Assembly: GCA_949299455.1 (NCBI GenBank)
Contig: CASGAN010000011.1
Location: forward strand, 1 to 45,169
Length of the DNA stretch: 45,169 nucleotides
Direction: 5' to 3'
Origin: an uncultured Oscillospiraceae bacterium
GTDB lineage: Bacteria; Bacillota; Clostridia; Oscillospirales; Ruminococcaceae
This document shows positions 42,039 to 45,169 of this stretch, one piece after another. Made by a program: the position numbers and the translations under genes. The stretch's first letter is position 1, and the number at the start of each line of letters is the position of its first letter. The notes beneath the pieces are model-generated. The model searched no databases, had not been told where the DNA came from, and saw only the letters and a list, made by a program, of their open reading frames with translations.

Positions 42039-42560
42039 ATGATTCTTAATACAGAGCGTCTTATTCTGCGGCCGCTTGATGACAATGATTTTGATGCACT
42101 CGCCGCCATTTTACAGGACGAACGTGTGATGACCGCGTATTGCCATACGTTCACGGATGCGGATGTTCGCGCATGGCTTGTGCGGCAAAAACAGCGCAAT
42201 GCGCAGGAGGGACTCGGTCTGCTGGCAGTGTGCCGAAAGGAATCGGGTGAGATGATCGGACAAGCGGGACTGACCTATCAAACTTGTGAAGAGGAGCAGG
42301 TGCTTGAAGTCGGCTATCTGTTCCGATTTGACATGTGGCATCACGGATATGCCAGAGAAGCCGCACGTGCGTGTGTATCCTACGCTTTTTCTGAGCTGAA
42401 TGCGCCGCGGGTGCATGCGATTGTCAAACAGACGAACGAACCATCCGTTCGGGTGGCGCAGTCGCTCGGCATGACCGTGCGAAAGACGTTTTTGTCGGGA
42501 TTCGGCGGGCAGAACACGCCGCATTTTCTGTTTGCGGTGGACAGAGAAGAATGGAATTGA
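42039..42560 (+). CDS. GNAT family N-acetyltransferase (RimJ/RimL-like)
   Basis: A 173-residue acetyltransferase that uses acetyl-CoA. It starts at the ATG at 42039 with GGGAGGAG 6 nt upstream; the frame opens earlier but runs through the terminator. TERLILRPLDDNDF opens the fold, VGYLFRFDMWHHGYAREAAR (in part) is the acetyl-CoA binding segment, and NEPSVRVAQSLGM near 145 is motif-like. RimJ/RimL type proteins acetylate ribosomal N-termini or small molecules; the substrate is unknown. Confidence 0.92.
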   Translation: MILNTERLILRPLDDNDFDALAAILQDERVMTAYCHTFTDADVRAWLVRQKQRNAQEGLGLLAVCRKESGEMIGQAGLTYQTCEEEQVLEVGYLFRFDMWHHGYAREAARACVSYAFSELNAPRVHAIVKQTNEPSVRVAQSLGMTVRKTFLSGFGGQNTPHFLFAVDREEWN

Positions 42561-42621
42561 TTGCATAAAAAAAGAACGGCAGATTAGAGTCGTACTCTTA
42601 AGGACAGTCGCTATGTAGGAT

Positions 42622-42655
42622 GCGGTGTAGCCCGTGAGGGCTGCACCGTTTTCCT
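42622..42655 (+). terminator. Hairpin between GNAT and recombinase genes
   Basis: CGGTGTAGCCC pairs with GGGCTGCACCG (one mismatch) around GTGA, followed by TTTTCC. It can end the GNAT transcript. On the minus strand there is no T-run. Confidence 0.6.
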
Positions 42656-42660
42656 TTGTT

Positions 42661-44163
42661 TCAAGCAGATTTCAGTGGGTTCTCTCTCATTTCTTCCATT
42701 GCCGCAATCAGTTCCTTTTCGGTCGGGATATTGATAATCCCTACAGCAGTAAAAGAAATATCAATGGGAACGTGTTTCAAACCGTCTTCACCCTTTTCGC
42801 TGTTGTGGACTTCAATTCGCTTGATCAAAGTATTTACAATGGTGGGTGTTAATTCTTTTAAATCAGTACACTCACGAATCGCCTCAAGAAAAACCTTCAA
42901 ATCAATCTTTTCCTGTTCGGCTTTTCTGACTGCCTGCTCGTCGTGTTCAACTGCAGCGAGCAGTTCTTTTTGCTCTTTTTCGTAGTTTGCAGACATACGG
43001 CAGAATCGTTCATCGGAAATCTTGCCAAGCACATTGTCCTCATAAATTCGCTCAATCAGCATATCGAGTTCTTTGATGCGCCGTTTGGATTTCTCAATAT
43101 TTTGCTTCATATTACGAATACTTATCTCTTTGCCGAGTGTATTTTGCTTTGCAAAGAGATAAAGGAACACCGGTTCAAATTCCTGAACATACTTGGCGAC
43201 CTTCCGTATCGTATCAAGTACCAATTCTTTCAGCACGGAATCACGGATAAAATGAATGGTGCAGGAGCCTCGATTTTCTTTGTACTGTGAACAACGGTAA
43301 AACTCTTGTCCGTCTTTAATGCTTTTGGAAGCACAGTAATACAGCTTAGATCCACAGTCGGCACAGTAAAGAAGCCCTGAAAACATACTCGTTTTTCCCG
43401 TCGCCGTATTTCTGCGGCGATGCTTTCTGAGTTCCTGCACTCTTTCAAAAGTATCTTCATCAATAATCGCTTCTTGTGTGTTGGGAATAATCTGCCATTC
43501 TTCTTCAGGGAGATGAACAGTTTTCTTAACCTTGAAGCTGACAAACGTGCTTTTGAAATTAACGGTACATCCGGTGTACTGACGGTTTTCAAGAATGTGC
43601 CTTACCGTTACCTGATCCCACCTATACGGATTTTGCGGTCTTGGGTTGGAGGCTTTTATGCCTTTCCTGTAATAATGCTCCGTAGGGCATATGGTTTGTT
43701 CATCTTCTAACCGCCTTGCAATCTTCATTGGCCCGAGTCCTGCAAGACACAGTTCAAAGATATACTGGACAACCTTTGCGGCCGGCTCGTCGATCATCCA
43801 TTGTTTGTGATTGTCGGGAGATTTCATATACCCAAAAGGAACTGCGGCTGATACTCGCTCACCGTTTTCTGCTTTTGACTTCCAAACAGCCTTTATCTTT
43901 TTGCTCGTTTGCTCTGCGTACCACTCATTAAAAATATTATAGAATGGCATCATTTCGAGTCCCGTTCCCGTAAGAGTGTTTACATTTTCCTGAATGGCGA
44001 TAAATGTTATTCCAAGAGACGGGTAAACAACTTGCGTCAGTCTGCCCATTTCTATCGTTTCTCTGCCAAAACGAGATAAGTCTTTCACGATAATTGCACC
44101 GATTTCGCCGTTTTCCGCCATCTGCTGCATACGCTTAAATCCGGGGCGGTCAAATAATGAGGT
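42661..44163 (-). pseudogene. Truncated large serine recombinase
   Basis: A minus-strand frame of about 500 codons reads as a large serine recombinase from SLFDRPGFKRMQQMAENGEIG onward (in part), with VKDLSRFGRE, the recombinase domain, the zinc ribbon (CADCG ... YRCSQY, about codons 320-350) and the C-terminal coiled coil. The first roughly 60 residues, including the catalytic Ser segment (Y-x-RLS type), are absent. The frame stays open to 44256, but those codons (CRYRYH and before) do not resemble a resolvase start. So the 5' end was cut, probably by insertion or recombination at about 44163. It is unlikely to be active alone. Confidence 0.8.
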
Positions 44164-44257
44164 GTGATAGCGATAGCGGCAAAAAGCTAATAAAATCAAT
44201 GGTTTTGCGGACAGCGGATAAACAGGGAATGTGTTAAAAACTGAATACGCACACAAG

Positions 44258-44305
44258 CGGCGTTACCTTAACCCCTTTTTGGGGAAAAAGTAACGCCGTT
44301 TTTTT
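44258..44305 (+). terminator. Terminator near the element junction
   Basis: CGGCGTTAC pairs with GTAACGCCG and an inner CCCC/GGGG stem; TTTTTTT follows. It lies between the broken recombinase and the Cys-rich gene. Confidence 0.8.
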
Positions 44306-44334
44306 ATGCCCGCAGGAAAGGAGGCGCAGCCGGA

Positions 44335-44592
44335 ATGTATTTCACAGAGGGCAAGCAGCGGGCGTTTGAACTGCTCATGCAGCAGAAGCCGGGATTTGAC
44401 CGCTATCAACTGCTCATGCAGCAGAAGCCGGGATTTGACCGCTATCAATCCGGCTGTGCCGGAGGTGATGAAGATTGCGGCACTTGCCGTTTCTACCGCC
44501 CACAATGGAAATATGAGTTTTGCGTTTTCAAAGAGTGTCCCTACTGCCCCGGCAAGAGGACGCGGAAAACGCCCGCCAGCATGGACAAATAG
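44335..44592 (+). CDS. Small Cys-rich mobile-element protein with internal duplication
   Basis: An 85-residue protein with GGAGG about 15 nt before the ATG. Residues 13-25 (LLMQQKPGFDRYQ) are repeated exactly at 26-38, coded by a perfect 39-bp tandem duplication. The C-terminal half is Cys-rich (CAGGDEDCGTCRFY, CVFKECPYC), so it may bind zinc. Similar small proteins sit before replication initiators in clostridial conjugative elements. Function unknown. Confidence 0.75.
   Translation: MYFTEGKQRAFELLMQQKPGFDRYQLLMQQKPGFDRYQSGCAGGDEDCGTCRFYRPQWKYEFCVFKECPYCPGKRTRKTPASMDK
44371..44448 (+). repeat. 39-bp perfect tandem duplication
   Basis: Two identical, directly adjacent 39-bp units (44371-44409 and 44410-44448) within the Cys-rich gene keep the reading frame (13 codons). 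Confidence 0.95.
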
Positions 44593-44713
44593 ACGGGTAA
44601 AAAGCCTTACGCCATGCGGCTTTGCAGACGCGAAAACGGCAAAGGGCATATTGCAATACCAAAACAGCCGAAAACGGCTTTCTAATATTCCACGCAGACC
44701 AAGAGAGGAAGTG

Positions 44714-45169
44714 ATGAAAATGGCAGTTTTCAGAGTGGAACGCAATACGGGATATACCGTTATGAGCAACCACCACTTGCGAAACAAGGAACTCACCTTA
44801 AAGGCAAAAGGCTTGCTTTCGCAAATGTTGTCCTTGCCGGAGGATTGGGATTATACCCTTGCGGGCTTATCCCATATCAACCGGGAAAAGATCGACGCAA
44901 TCCGCGAAGCGGTAAAGGAACTCGAAAAAGCCGGGTATATCGTCCGCAGCCGGGAGCGCGACGAGAAAGGACGCTTGCGGGGCGCGGATTATGTCATATA
45001 TGAGCAGCCGCAGCCGCGAGAGCCGGAAGCAGCTACCAGCGGCGAACAGCCGCCTATATCGGATTTACCTACATTGGAAAATCCAACATTGGATAATCCA
45101 ACGTTGGAAAAACCTACGTTGGAAAATCCAACGCAATTAAATAAAGATATATCAAGTAAAGAACAATCA
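44714..45169 (+). CDS. Replication initiator-like protein, partial (DUF6017-type element protein)
   Basis: The first 152 codons of a gene that runs off the window with no stop codon. The N-terminal winged-helix region (VERNTGYTVMSNHHLRN, then ALSEMLSLPEDWDYTLAGLS-like, quoted in part) matches replication initiator/RepA-like proteins of clostridial conjugative elements (DUF6017 class). After residue 115 comes a string of five P-T-L-x-N/K pentapeptides (about 123-145). Starts at ATG 44714 with GAGGAAG upstream; ATG 44720 is also possible. Element membership fits the truncated recombinase nearby. Confidence 0.8.
   Translation, partial: MKMAVFRVERNTGYTVMSNHHLRNKELTLKAKGLLSQMLSLPEDWDYTLAGLSHINREKIDAIREAVKELEKAGYIVRSRERDEKGRLRGADYVIYEQPQPREPEAATSGEQPPISDLPTLENPTLDNPTLEKPTLENPTQLNKDISSKEQS

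Noticed and set aside
44371-44448. CRISPR or VNTR outside a gene
   Set aside because: Only two units without spacers and within a reading frame.
45055-45140. CRISPR array
   Set aside because: The units are 15 bp, contiguous, in frame and lack spacers; they code for a peptide repeat.

Overview
The window looks like chromosomal DNA of an anaerobic, spore-lineage Clostridia (Bacillota), most likely a gut Oscillospirales-type bacterium. The evidence is spo0A next to spoIVB, strong AGGAGG ribosome sites, TTGACA/TATAAT promoters spaced by 17, FabV-type enoyl reductase, an ATP-driven 2-hydroxyacyl-CoA dehydratase-type system, and corrinoid methyl transfer with a RACo-like activator. Genus cannot be read from the sequence. 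The right end (from about 42.6 kb) is mobile DNA.

Layout. 1-4.9 kb: tRNA-Asn, a glycosyltransferase/flippase-like membrane pair, a uracil/hypoxanthine-DNA glycosylase, a TIGR01440 protein and a nitrilase-family amidase. 4.9-9.9 kb: a sugar operon transcribed leftward (xylulokinase, DUF4867 protein, L-fucose/L-arabinose isomerase-like protein) beside a ROK regulator; inverted repeats with TGTTTT/AAAACA half-sites lie in both promoter regions. 10.1-11.1 kb: metA (the residue at 111 predicts acetyl transfer). 11.1-12.4 kb: an AraC remnant joined in frame to a URO-D family gene. 12.4-14.9 kb: copZ-copA. 15-24.2 kb: the most unusual block, an AraC regulator divergent from an eight-gene operon with five URO-D family methyltransferase-like genes, a DUF2284 protein, a RACo-like ferredoxin/ASKHA activator and a single corrinoid protein. 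24.2-29.2 kb: an operon for a two-headed ASKHA activase, a 2-hydroxyacyl-CoA dehydratase-like protein and a CmpB-type membrane protein. 29.4-35 kb: flavin reductase, the TIGR03936/TIGR03960 radical SAM pair, spo0A and spoIVB. 35-36 kb: rpsF-ssb-rpsR. 36-42.6 kb: zinc-ribbon DUF2628 membrane protein, nth, a pyridoxamine-oxidase-like protein, ilvD, fabV, NUDIX and GNAT. 42.6-45.2 kb: a 5'-truncated serine recombinase, a small Cys-rich protein with a 39-bp internal duplication, and the start of a DUF6017-like replication initiator that runs off the window.

How it works together. The methyl-transfer operon encodes a carrier (corrinoid protein), its reductive reactivation (RACo) and several (beta/alpha)8-type methyltransferases, but no MtaB, MttB or MtrH-type protein. 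Substrate-side and acceptor-side enzymes may therefore all come from the URO-D family. Three of the six URO-D proteins in the window carry the His-x-Cys zinc motif and three carry His-x-Asp. Substrate and acceptor are unknown. The AraC gene next door is the likely controller.

Other points to revisit: Spo0A has Glu at the phospho-acceptor position (56) and Arg at the conserved Lys (106), with an intact DNA-binding domain; the last URO-D gene of the operon seems to have a one-base shift in a run of seven T just after its best start.
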